Assembly (NCBI GenBank): GCA_023390785.1
Contig: JAEWCE010000270.1
Coordinates: forward strand, 1-7,224
DNA from: Pseudomonadota bacterium
GTDB taxonomy: Bacteria; Pseudomonadota; Alphaproteobacteria; Rhizobiales; Devosiaceae
Length of the DNA stretch: 7,224 nucleotides
Direction: 5' to 3'
The translations under genes were made by a program, and so were the position numbers. Shown piece after piece: positions 1-5,945 of the stretch. The notes below the pieces were generated by a model that did not search any database, was not told where the DNA came from, and saw nothing but the letters and a program-made list of their open reading frames with translations. Numbering within the stretch: the first letter of the stretch is position 1; each line of letters begins with the position of its first letter.

Positions 1-44
1 CGGGGGGAATGCGGTGGAACGGATGAACACGCGCATTGGTGGCT

Positions 45-108
45 GGGGCCGCCCCCTCCGTCACGCTGGCGCGTGCCATCTCCCCCACGCCTGCGGCGTA
101 GTGGAGGA
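45..108. repeat. Hairpin-rich dispersed-repeat-like element next to the gshA stop
   Basis: This stretch is made of short inverted repeats. GGGG/CCCC lies at 45-48 and 52-55. CACGC/GCGTG lies at 62-66 and 71-75 with a TGGC loop. A longer arm at 81-91 (TCCCCCAC then GCC) pairs with 95-108 (GGC then GTGGAGGA), with one C/A mismatch and a 3-base bulge. The pattern of CCCCTCCGTC, then a small stem, then CTCCCCCAC...GTGGAGGA resembles intergenic palindromic repeats that I recall as being scattered through many rhizobial and related genomes. Only one copy is present here, so repetitiveness is inferred. It begins 10 bp past the gshA stop on the minus strand, so the 81-108 hairpin could also help end the rsmE-gshA transcript, although no T-run follows. 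The rest of bases 1-117 shows no supportable gene. Confidence 0.4.
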
Positions 109-117
109 ACCCGACCG

Positions 118-1467
118 CTAAATCTCAGCTTCGTCGAATATTCTGGTGACGTCGCCCTGCCACTCGCCGTGGTACTTGTCGAGCCAGCGTTCGGCAGGGG
201 TCTTGTTCAGGGCCAGCGTCTCTTCCAGACAGGCGAGGTATTGCTCCTCGCCGAGGCCGCGGCGCTTTAGGCCGGCCCTGGCGAGGGCCACGACTTCGCG
301 GGCGATGTCGGAGACGAGGCAGCCGCGGAACGGCGTGTGGATCGCCGTTTTGGGCACGGCACGGCGTAGCGTCCACACCTCCTCGCCGGTCCAGCCCTTG
401 ATGCGGTCGGCGGCCTCGTCCAGCGCGTCGGCGTCGTACAGCAGGCCGACCCACAGCGCCGGCAGCGCCAGGACGTGGTCGCGGTCGCCCATGTCGGCGC
501 CACGCATTTCGAGGAACTGCTTGAGCCGCACTTCCGGGAACAGGGTCGAGAGGTGGTCCTCCCAGTCCTTCACCGTGGGCTTCTCACCGGGAAGCTGCGG
601 CAGCTCGCCCTTGAGGAAGGCGCGGAAACTCTCGCCGGCGACGTTGATGTACTGCTTGTCGCGGATGACGAAATACATCGGCACGTCGAGCGCGTGCTCG
701 ACATAGCGGTCGAAACCGAAGCCCTGGTCGAAGACGAAGGGCAGCACACCGGTGCGGGCGTTGTCGGTGTCGAGCCAGATGTGCGAGCGGAAGCTAAGAT
801 AGCCCGACGGCTTGCCGTCGACGAAGGGGGAGTTGGCAAACAGCGCGGTGACGATCGGCTGCAGCGCCAGCGACACGCGCAGTTTTTTCACCATGTCGGC
901 CTCGTCGGCGAAATCGAGGTTCGCCTGTACGGTGGCCGAGCGGTACATCATCGAGGTGCCGAGTGTGCCGACCTTTTCCATGTACGGCGTCATGATGCCG
1001 TAGCGCGATTTGGGCATGCGCCTCAGGTCCGACACGGCCCAGAGCGGGGTTACGCCCAAACCGAGGAAGTGGATGTTCAGCTCCTCCCCGACCGCGTGGC
1101 AGTCGGCGAGGTGTGCGTCGAGTTCGGCGGCAGCTGCGTGGATGGTTTCATGCGGCGCGCCGCTCAGCTCGAACTGGCCGCCGGGCTCGAGCGAAATACC
1201 GCCGACCGGGCCAAGATTGCGTAGCCCGATCAGGGTGGCGCGATCGTAGAAATATTCCCAGCCGGTGCGGGCCTTGATGCCGGCGAGCAGGGCTCCGATG
1301 CCGTCGTTGCCCTCGTACTGAACTGGCCGCAGCGGGTCCTTCCGAAAGACGTGCTTTTCGTGCTCGGTGCCGACGCGCCACTCGGATTTCGGTTTGCCGC
1401 CGCGCGACAAGGCGTGGATCAGATCGGCGCGCGAGGCGATCAGCGGCGAGGATTCGGCGCCAGCCAT
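118..1467 (-). CDS. gshA: Glutamate-cysteine ligase (gamma-glutamylcysteine synthetase), plant/alphaproteobacterial type
   Basis: Cytosolic enzyme that joins glutamate and cysteine with ATP to give gamma-glutamylcysteine, the first and normally rate-setting step of glutathione synthesis. The 449-residue protein is the usual length for the GCS2-type family shared by alphaproteobacteria and plants, and unlike the E. coli GshA type. Visible family motifs are GTEHEK (33-38), SLEPGGQFELSG (92-103), SATVQANLDF (177-186), RSHIW (227-231) and the HLSTLFPEVRLKQFLEMRG block (305-323); the acidic residues and arginines in these blocks form the ATP, metal and substrate sites in the family. The ATG start is supported by GGAG five bases upstream (complement of 1473-1476). 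It lies 84 bp downstream of rsmE on the same strand, so co-transcription is likely. No gshB is in the window. No truncation or missing motif was seen. Confidence 0.97.
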   Translation of the reverse strand: MAGAESSPLIASRADLIHALSRGGKPKSEWRVGTEHEKHVFRKDPLRPVQYEGNDGIGALLAGIKARTGWEYFYDRATLIGLRNLGPVGGISLEPGGQFELSGAPHETIHAAAAELDAHLADCHAVGEELNIHFLGLGVTPLWAVSDLRRMPKSRYGIMTPYMEKVGTLGTSMMYRSATVQANLDFADEADMVKKLRVSLALQPIVTALFANSPFVDGKPSGYLSFRSHIWLDTDNARTGVLPFVFDQGFGFDRYVEHALDVPMYFVIRDKQYINVAGESFRAFLKGELPQLPGEKPTVKDWEDHLSTLFPEVRLKQFLEMRGADMGDRDHVLALPALWVGLLYDADALDEAADRIKGWTGEEVWTLRRAVPKTAIHTPFRGCLVSDIAREVVALARAGLKRRGLGEEQYLACLEETLALNKTPAERWLDKYHGEWQGDVTRIFDEAEI

Positions 1468-1523
1468 GGAAACTCCAGAACGAACTCGACACCGGTCGCG
1501 GGCGCCGGGTCGGGCGGGACAAT

Positions 1524-1552
1524 AGCCAGCGATTGGCTGAAAGCAATGCTTT
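1524..1552 (-). other. Two adjacent small inverted repeats at the rsmE-gshA junction
   Basis: AAAGCA and TGCTTT (1540-1545 and 1547-1552) flank a single base and touch the rsmE TAA stop. Immediately beyond, AGCCA (1524-1528) and TGGCT (1534-1538) could form a 5-bp stem with a 5-base loop in the leftward transcript. The stems are short and have no T-run after them, so they are more likely an RNA-processing or mild attenuation structure, or chance, than a terminator. The rest of the 84-bp gap holds the gshA ribosome binding site and nothing else I can name. Confidence 0.25.
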
Positions 1553-2301
1553 TATCGCCAATCACCGATGATTGCCTGGACGAGCGCCAAAGCCGCCACG
1601 GCGGCGGTATCGGCGCGCAGGATGCGGGGGCCGAGGCTGATGGGCACGACGAAATCCTGCGCCAGCAGCAGCTCGCGTTCGGCGTCGGAGAAGCCACCCT
1701 CGGGGCCGACCAGCAGGCCAACCGGCAGGCCCTGCAGCCGGCCGATGGTGTCCAGCGGGCTGGCCGACGGCGCCGCCTCATCGGCAAACAGCAGGCGGCG
1801 GAGGCCCTGCGCCTGCCGCCAGCCTGCGACGAGCGGGCGCAGCTCGATCTCGGCGGCAACGCGCGGAACAGTCAGTACCTCGCATTGCTGCGCCGCTTCG
1901 AGCACATAGGCTTCGAGCTTGTCGGCGCGCAGCCTGCGGGTCTGGGTGAAGTCGGTCAGCACCGGCTGGATTGTGCCGGCGCCCATCTCGGTTGCCTTCT
2001 GCACGACATAGTCGAGGCGACCGACCTTCAACGGCGCAAAGCCGAACCAGAGGTCGGACGGCGGCGTCTGCGGCGACGTCTGCGCGCCTACTTCCAGCGT
2101 CGCGCCCTTCTTGCCGGCCCTGGCGATCGTCGCGAGCCAGGCGCCATCGCGGCCGTTGAACAGGATGGCGCTGTCGCCCTCCCTGAGGCGCAGCACGTTG
2201 ACCAGATGGTTGGATGCCTCGGCATCGAGGGTCGTCGCGGCGCCAGCGGCGAGGTCGGTGCGTACGTAGACGCGCGGGAGCGATCGATGAACGCGGGGCA
2301 T
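1552..2301 (-). CDS. rsmE: 16S rRNA (uracil(1498)-N3)-methyltransferase RsmE
   Basis: Uses S-adenosylmethionine to methylate N3 of U1498 of 16S rRNA in the small ribosomal subunit. The 249 residues match the family length (about 240-250). The N-terminal PUA-like part carries HLVNVLRLREGD (32-43). The C-terminal SPOUT (trefoil-knot) domain carries QKATEMG (101-107), the SAM-loop motif LLVGPEGGFSDAE (196-208) and LGPRILRADTA (223-233). The usual arginine-containing EQSxR-like motif reads EAAQQCE (135-141) here, a plausible family variation. The first ATG gives the expected MPRVHRSLPRVYV opening, although no strong Shine-Dalgarno sequence precedes it. It is first in a leftward pair with gshA and is divergent from ubiA across a 60-bp spacer. 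The rsmE-gshA pairing is, from memory, common in rhizobia and their relatives. Confidence 0.96.
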   Translation of the reverse strand: MPRVHRSLPRVYVRTDLAAGAATTLDAEASNHLVNVLRLREGDSAILFNGRDGAWLATIARAGKKGATLEVGAQTSPQTPPSDLWFGFAPLKVGRLDYVVQKATEMGAGTIQPVLTDFTQTRRLRADKLEAYVLEAAQQCEVLTVPRVAAEIELRPLVAGWRQAQGLRRLLFADEAAPSASPLDTIGRLQGLPVGLLVGPEGGFSDAERELLLAQDFVVPISLGPRILRADTAAVAALALVQAIIGDWR

Positions 2302-2361
2302 ATTGCGTTGAGCGGTTGGGGGCGGGATAAGACCGGCGCATTACCGCACGAGAGGCCGCCT
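2302..2361. promoter_or_regulatory. Shared divergent promoter region of rsmE and ubiA
   Basis: Only 60 bp separate the start codons of rsmE (leftward) and ubiA (rightward), so both promoters must lie here or extend into the coding regions. I could not find a -35/-10 pair with acceptable spacing on either strand. TTGAGC (2309-2314) and GATAAG (2326-2331) are present but only 11 bp apart. The call rests on gene arrangement, not on recognised promoter boxes. Confidence 0.35.
2350..2355 (+). promoter_or_regulatory. Ribosome binding site that fixes the ubiA start
   Basis: GAGAGG lies six bases before the ATG at 2362. It matters because the ubiA reading frame stays open upstream as far as 1351, antisense to rsmE. 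This site, together with the position of the first UbiA-like residues, places the true start at 2362 and argues against a long N-terminal extension. Confidence 0.75.
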
Positions 2362-3318
2362 ATGCCAAGTCCGTCGGCACCCAGTCCCGAGGCGCGCCCG
2401 GTTACCGGGCCTGTTGCTGACGCGCAGCGCGGCAACTGGGTCGACAGCTATGCCCCGGCGTGGCTGAAGCCCTATGCGCGGCTGGCGCGCTGGGACCGGC
2501 CGACGCCGCTGCTGCTGCTGTTCTGGCCGTGCTCGATGTCCCTGGCGCTCTATGCGCTGGCGACGCCCGGGCATGGCTTCAACTGGTGGGCAATGCTGCT
2601 GTTCCTGGTCGGCGCGGCAGTGATGCGCGGCGCCGGCTGTACCTTCAACGACATCGTCGACACCGACATCGACATGAAGGTGGCGCGCACCCGGCTCAGG
2701 CCCATCCCCTCCGGGCAGGTGACGAAGCGGCAGGCGGCGGTGTTCCTCGTGCTGCAGGCGCTGGTGGGGCTGCTGATCCTGGTGCAGTTCAACATGTTCA
2801 CCATCTGGCTGGGCGTTGCGTCGCTGGCGCTGATCGCGATTTATCCGTTCATGAAGCGGGTGACGTGGTGGCCGCAATTCTTCCTCGGGCTCGCCTTTTC
2901 GTATGGCGCGCTGGTCGGCTGGGCGGCGGAGGCGGGGAACCTGGCGCTGCCGCCGGTGCTGCTTTACGGCGGCGCGATCCTGTGGACCATCGGCTACGAT
3001 ACCATCTACGCGCTGCAGGATATCGAGGACGACGCGCTGATCGGGGTCAAATCCACGGCGCGGCTATTCGGCAGGCGCGTCAGGCCGATCACCGCGCTGT
3101 TCTATGCCGGCGCGGTGGCGCTGTGGCTGGCGGCCGCGCTGCTGGCGGGCGGCGGCTTGGTGGTGACGCTGCTGATGCTGGTGCCGGCGGCGATCCTCGC
3201 CTGGCAGGTCCTCACGCTCGAGCCGAAACTGGCCGGCAATGCCCTCACCCGCTTTCGCGCCAACCACTGGGTCGGACTCACCGTGACGCTGGCGATACTC
3301 ATCGAGCACAGCCTCTAA
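2362..3318 (+). CDS. ubiA: 4-hydroxybenzoate polyprenyltransferase UbiA
   Basis: Integral inner-membrane enzyme that attaches the polyprenyl tail to 4-hydroxybenzoate, the step that commits the ring to ubiquinone synthesis. The 318-residue protein shows both Mg-diphosphate-binding aspartate motifs of the family: NDIVDTDID (96-104), followed by R110 and RPIPSGQ (113-119), and YDTIYALQDIEDD (212-224), followed by K230-STA. Between and after these are about eight or nine hydrophobic segments, for example around 49-66, 76-90, 124-142, 146-162, 172-190, 197-210, 245-262 and 265-281, as expected for the UbiA fold. Residues 1-30 are a polar, proline-rich lead typical of alphaproteobacterial members. 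It starts divergently from rsmE and ends head-on against the lytic transglycosylase gene, with overlapping stop codons and no room for its own terminator. Confidence 0.97.
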   Translation: MPSPSAPSPEARPVTGPVADAQRGNWVDSYAPAWLKPYARLARWDRPTPLLLLFWPCSMSLALYALATPGHGFNWWAMLLFLVGAAVMRGAGCTFNDIVDTDIDMKVARTRLRPIPSGQVTKRQAAVFLVLQALVGLLILVQFNMFTIWLGVASLALIAIYPFMKRVTWWPQFFLGLAFSYGALVGWAAEAGNLALPPVLLYGGAILWTIGYDTIYALQDIEDDALIGVKSTARLFGRRVRPITALFYAGAVALWLAAALLAGGGLVVTLLMLVPAAILAWQVLTLEPKLAGNALTRFRANHWVGLTVTLAILIEHSL

Positions 3319-4244
3319 TTGGAAACGACGGCGCAGGCGCCGCCGGCCTGTTTCAGGCGGGTGCACAGCGCTTCGGCCGCCTTGCGGGTGGGCCGGCCGA
3401 TTTCGACACGGTAGCGCAGGGCGCGGCCGAAATTGGGGTTGCGGCGGGCGACCAGCATCAGCTCTTCGTCGCCGAGCACTGCGGCATGGCTTGCCTGCAG
3501 CCGGCTGAAGGCGCGGCGGGCGGTCGCGGACGAGAAGAACTCGGCGAGCTGGATGCCCCAGGGCTGGATGATCGCGGTCGGCGGGATGAAATTCTTGTCC
3601 ATCCTGCTGGTTTCGGCGAGCGCGACGCAGGCGCCGGCGAACGATTTGTCGGCGGAGAGCCCATAGTCCGCGTTTGCCACGTCGCCCACCAGCCAGTCGG
3701 TCACCGGAATGCCGGTCACGATCTGTACGTAATCGATGGTCTCGGCAGCGAGGTAGCCGGTGCCCGCGATGAAGCGGGCCACGCGATTCTCGCCGCCATT
3801 GTATGCAGCGGCCGCAAGCCCGAGATTGCCGAACCTTTCGCGCAACTGCTCGAGATAGTGCGCCGACCGCCACAGCGCCTCGGCGGGGTTGTAGGCGTTC
3901 ACGAGCCCCTGGATGCGGCCCGTCGCGGGCATGAACTGGGCGATGCCTTCGGCGCCTGCCCAGCTCACGACATTGGCGTTGAAGTGGCTCTCCTGCCAGA
4001 TGAGCCGGGCGAAATATCCCGGCGGCAGATGGGCGGCCTGCGCGTCGCGATCGATTGCGCTGCAGACGTCCGAGGTATAGTTTTGCAGGCGGATGCAACT
4101 CGATCGCGGTCGGCCGTCATCGAGCTCCCGTTCAAAGCAATAGGACGCCAAGACCGGCGCCGGAGCGGCACTGCTGCTCGCGGCCGTCCATGTGCCGACA
4201 CTCAGGAAGAGTGCAAAGACTACCGCTTGGACCAATCGAGGCAT
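3315..4244 (-). CDS. Exported lytic transglycosylase (SLT domain) with C-terminal SPOR-like domain
   Basis: Predicted periplasmic enzyme that cleaves peptidoglycan glycan strands with formation of a 1,6-anhydromuramyl end. Counting from the ATG at 4244 (309 residues), residues 1-29 form a signal peptide: MPR, a hydrophobic run to about W19, then an Ala/Ser-rich stretch with possible cleavage at about 22-29. The family-1 SLT domain spans about 58-180 and has the catalytic glutamate E85 in WQESHF, GIAQFMPATG (100-109) and AAAYNGGENRV (145-155). The last 80 residues, from QPWGIQLAEFF (227-237) to EIGRPTRKAAEALCTRLKQAGGACAVV, look like a SPOR domain, a module that binds denuded glycan at septa, so a role in cell division or wall remodelling is inferred. 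The frame is open upstream to ATGs at 4295 and 4355, but those starts would bury the signal peptide and run into the divergent gene. The ribosome binding site for the chosen start is weak (GAGG only two bases away, GGAAG twelve away). Confidence 0.88.
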   Translation of the reverse strand: MPRLVQAVVFALFLSVGTWTAASSSAAPAPVLASYCFERELDDGRPRSSCIRLQNYTSDVCSAIDRDAQAAHLPPGYFARLIWQESHFNANVVSWAGAEGIAQFMPATGRIQGLVNAYNPAEALWRSAHYLEQLRERFGNLGLAAAAYNGGENRVARFIAGTGYLAAETIDYVQIVTGIPVTDWLVGDVANADYGLSADKSFAGACVALAETSRMDKNFIPPTAIIQPWGIQLAEFFSSATARRAFSRLQASHAAVLGDEELMLVARRNPNFGRALRYRVEIGRPTRKAAEALCTRLKQAGGACAVVSN

Positions 4245-4253
4245 CGCCTCGAT
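4235..4253. promoter_or_regulatory. 19-bp perfect inverted repeat over the transglycosylase start codon (possible operator or RNA hairpin)
   Basis: ATCGAGGC (4235-4242) and GCCTCGAT (4246-4253) are exact reverse complements separated by three bases. The ATG of the minus-strand lytic transglycosylase (4244-4242) sits in the centre. The repeat is also 41 bp upstream of the aldo/keto reductase start, in the only space between the two divergent genes. It could be an operator for a dimeric repressor serving both genes. In the leftward mRNA it could instead be a hairpin that hides the start codon and the adjacent GAGG. An 8-bp repeat of this kind is expected about once by chance in a GC-rich 7-kb window, so the location is the main argument. 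Confidence 0.4.
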
Positions 4254-4280
4254 AAGCTTCCATGGCGGCACTTCGTTCAC

Positions 4281-4286
4281 AAAGGA
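4281..4286 (+). promoter_or_regulatory. Ribosome binding site of the aldo/keto reductase gene
   Basis: AAAGGA lies seven bases before the ATG at 4294, a good Shine-Dalgarno match at good spacing. It selects this ATG over an upstream in-frame ATG at 4192, which would lie inside the divergent transglycosylase gene. No clear -35/-10 boxes were found in the 49-bp spacer at 4245-4293. Confidence 0.75.
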
Positions 4287-4293
4287 ATTTGAC

Positions 4294-5277
4294 ATGAAGC
4301 AAGTGAAACTGGGGAGCCAGGGGCTCGTCGTCAGCGCCGAAGGACTGGGCTGCATGGGGATGAGCGCGTTCTACGGGCCGAGCGACGAGCAGGAGAATCT
4401 CGCGACGCTGGCCCGCGCGATCGAGCTGGGCATCACGTTTTTCGACACGGCCGAGATCTACGGGCCGTTCAAGAACGAAATCCTGCTCGCCAAGGCTTTC
4501 GCCGGCAAGCGCGACAAGGTGCTGATTGCCACCAAGGTCGGCTCGGAAGTCAGCGACAACGGCGAGCGCGGCGACGTCAATGGCACCGCGGCCTATATCA
4601 AGACGGCAATCGACCGGTCCCTCAGGCACCTGGGCACCGACTATGTCGACCTCTACTACCTCCACCGTATCGATCCGAAGGTCGAGATCGAGGAATCGAT
4701 CGGCGCCTTGAAGGAGTTGGTTGAGGCCGGCAAGGTCCGCTACATCGGCGTCTCGGAAGCCGCACCGGCAACGATCCGCCGGGCGCACGCGGTGCATCCG
4801 CTGACCGCGGTGCAGACGGAGTATTCGCTGTTCGAGCGGTCGCCCGAGAGCAACGACGTGCTGAAGACGGTGCGGGAACTGGGGATCGGCTTTGTCAGCT
4901 ACTCGCCGCTTGGCCGCGGGTTCCTCACCGGCCGGCTCAACACCAGCGAGCTGCCGCCCGACGATTTCCGCAAATCGATGTATCCGCGGCTGGCCGCGGA
5001 GAATCTCGCCCGGAACCAGGCGATCGTCGACCGCATCACGGCCGTTGCGACGCAAAAGGGCGTGACGCCGGGGCAGATCGCCCTCGCCTGGACCATCGCG
5101 CAGGGGACGACGCCGATCCCCGGCACGCGGCGGATCAAGTATCTCGAGGAAAACGTCGCAGCGGCCGACATCACGCTGAGCGCTGCCGATCTCAAGGCGC
5201 TCGACGAGGCGGCGCCGGTGGGTGCGGCGGCCGGCACGCGCTACAGCGAAGCCGGAATGGCTTCACTCAACCACTGA
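4294..5277 (+). CDS. Aldo/keto reductase (AKR13-like, NADPH-dependent)
   Basis: Cytosolic oxidoreductase that reduces aldehydes or ketones with NADPH; the physiological substrate cannot be read from the sequence. The 327-residue protein is full length for the family. It opens with the LGCMGMSAFYG signature (18-28) seen in the AKR13/YakC-like branch. The catalytic tetrad is present: D51 and Y56 in DTAEIYG, K81 in IATKVG and H124 in YYLHRID. Cofactor-binding elements are SYSPLGRGFLTG (202-213), IPGTRR (275-280) and LEEN (284-287). The DDFRK...PRLAAENLARN block (223-241) is also typical of this branch. It is divergent from the lytic transglycosylase and is followed 15 bp after its stop by a strong hairpin terminator, so it is probably a single-gene transcript. 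A role in aldehyde detoxification is an inference from the family. Confidence 0.93.
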   Translation: MKQVKLGSQGLVVSAEGLGCMGMSAFYGPSDEQENLATLARAIELGITFFDTAEIYGPFKNEILLAKAFAGKRDKVLIATKVGSEVSDNGERGDVNGTAAYIKTAIDRSLRHLGTDYVDLYYLHRIDPKVEIEESIGALKELVEAGKVRYIGVSEAAPATIRRAHAVHPLTAVQTEYSLFERSPESNDVLKTVRELGIGFVSYSPLGRGFLTGRLNTSELPPDDFRKSMYPRLAAENLARNQAIVDRITAVATQKGVTPGQIALAWTIAQGTTPIPGTRRIKYLEENVAAADITLSAADLKALDEAAPVGAAAGTRYSEAGMASLNH

Positions 5278-5292
5278 CGCCAGACGCAAAGC

Positions 5293-5320
5293 GGCCCGTC
5301 ACTTCGAAAAGTGACGGGCC
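5293..5320. terminator. Rho-independent-type hairpin after the aldo/keto reductase
   Basis: A perfect 12-bp stem, GGCCCGTCACTT (5293-5304) with AAGTGACGGGCC (5309-5320), closes a CGAA tetraloop. It begins 15 bp after the reductase stop, between two convergent genes. The T-run is poor: TCAGCGCTTT follows on the plus strand and GCTTTG on the minus strand. It probably ends transcription from both sides or protects the 3' end of the reductase mRNA. Confidence 0.8.
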
Positions 5321-5380
5321 TCAGCGCTTTGGAGGTCGCTATCGGGGCTTGCGCGGCCGGAGGCCTTGCATGAAGTGAAA

Positions 5381-5394
5381 CGGACAGGCGTCCG
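5381..5394 (-). terminator. Small hairpin past the DUF6101-like gene, possible weak terminator
   Basis: CGGAC and GTCCG (5381-5385 and 5390-5394) form a 5-bp stem around a 4-base loop, 11 bp beyond the stop of the minus-strand gene. In the leftward transcript it is followed by TTTC. The stem is short, so alone it would be weak; with the 12-bp hairpin further left it may act as a tandem terminator. Confidence 0.35.
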
Positions 5395-5405
5395 AAAAGT
5401 TGCGC

Positions 5406-5945
5406 TCAGCCGGCGTTGGTTTCGCCGGGTTGGCGGCGGTTGAGGAAGCGCGGCCGGCGCTCGCCCTCGTGAGCCAGCTTGCGGCGTGCCACGTGGGGGC
5501 CGAGGGCCACGCCCGAAACCTGCTGGCTATAGGGCAGCAGCGAGCCGTCACCGGCCTTGATGTAGAGGGGCAAACGCAGCTTCTTGCCCCAGTTCTGCCA
5601 TTCGGCGACGACGTTGCCGTTCCCGACTTCCTCGAACACCTGATAGTTCAGCTCCGGGTCGCCATGCACGAGTTCGATGGCGCTCGAGAGCACGCCGTCC
5701 TCGGAGATGCGCGTCGACACGGCGACGCCCACAAATTCATCCACCGGCACCTTGATCTTGATGGCGACGCCCGACTTTTCGAGCATCTTGCGCACGGTGA
5801 CGGTCTTCACCGGATCCCTGGGGCCATTGTCGTTGGCCGGACCGAATTGACGGGCAGTGAAGGGAACGGCGGCGACTTCGGTCGCGCTGCGCATTCCGAA
5901 CATCAGGACGACATTCGCGCCTTCGATCCTCACGCTCTGATCCAT
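5406..5945 (-). CDS. Conserved alphaproteobacterial protein of unknown function, DUF6101-like
   Basis: The 179-residue product has no known enzymatic motif, signal peptide or membrane segment, so a soluble cytoplasmic protein is likely. The parts that match my memory of the rhizobial DUF6101 family are GVAIKIKVPVDEFVGVAV (59-76), AEWQNWGKKLRLPLYI (114-129) with DGSLLPY (133-139), and an arginine-rich tail containing ARRK and ERRPRFLNRRQPG (162-174). The first 45 residues look poorly conserved. The basic tail might bind nucleic acid or acidic lipid; this is speculation. The start is supported by AGGAAA about ten bases upstream on the minus strand (complement of 5956-5961). It is convergent with the aldo/keto reductase and divergent from cysQ. 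The family assignment needs an HMM search; that the gene is real is well supported by its context and conserved-looking blocks. Confidence 0.75.
   Translation of the reverse strand: MDQSVRIEGANVVLMFGMRSATEVAAVPFTARQFGPANDNGPRDPVKTVTVRKMLEKSGVAIKIKVPVDEFVGVAVSTRISEDGVLSSAIELVHGDPELNYQVFEEVGNGNVVAEWQNWGKKLRLPLYIKAGDGSLLPYSQQVSGVALGPHVARRKLAHEGERRPRFLNRRQPGETNAG

Noticed and set aside
2..121. A plus-strand open stretch from the left edge ending in TAA at 119-121, possibly the end of an upstream gene
   Set aside because: About 39 codons, two thirds of them inside the hairpin-rich repeat-like sequence, with no recognisable protein pattern; it cannot be supported without the sequence to the left.
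475..1224. A 249-residue plus-strand open frame antisense to gshA
   Set aside because: Composition rich in His, Val and Arg with no motif, fully inside a clear gshA gene.
1351..2361. The ubiA reading frame stays open about 1 kb upstream of the chosen start, as if UbiA had a 337-residue extension
   Set aside because: The extension is antisense to rsmE and the end of gshA, has no recognisable domain, and a good ribosome binding site and ATG lie at 2350-2364 just before typical UbiA sequence. It is a GC-rich shadow frame.
2460..4292. A 610-residue plus-strand open frame across ubiA and the transglycosylase
   Set aside because: It overlaps two well-supported genes in another frame, is dominated by Ala/Gly/Arg and shows no family motif.
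4293..4295. An upstream ATG start for the transglycosylase at 4295
   Set aside because: It would share bases with the divergent aldo/keto reductase start and put 17 polar residues before the signal peptide; the ATG at 4244 gives a canonical signal peptide.
4132..5055. A 307-residue minus-strand open frame antisense to the aldo/keto reductase
   Set aside because: It lies opposite a gene with a complete catalytic tetrad and has no recognisable motif; codon-bias shadow.
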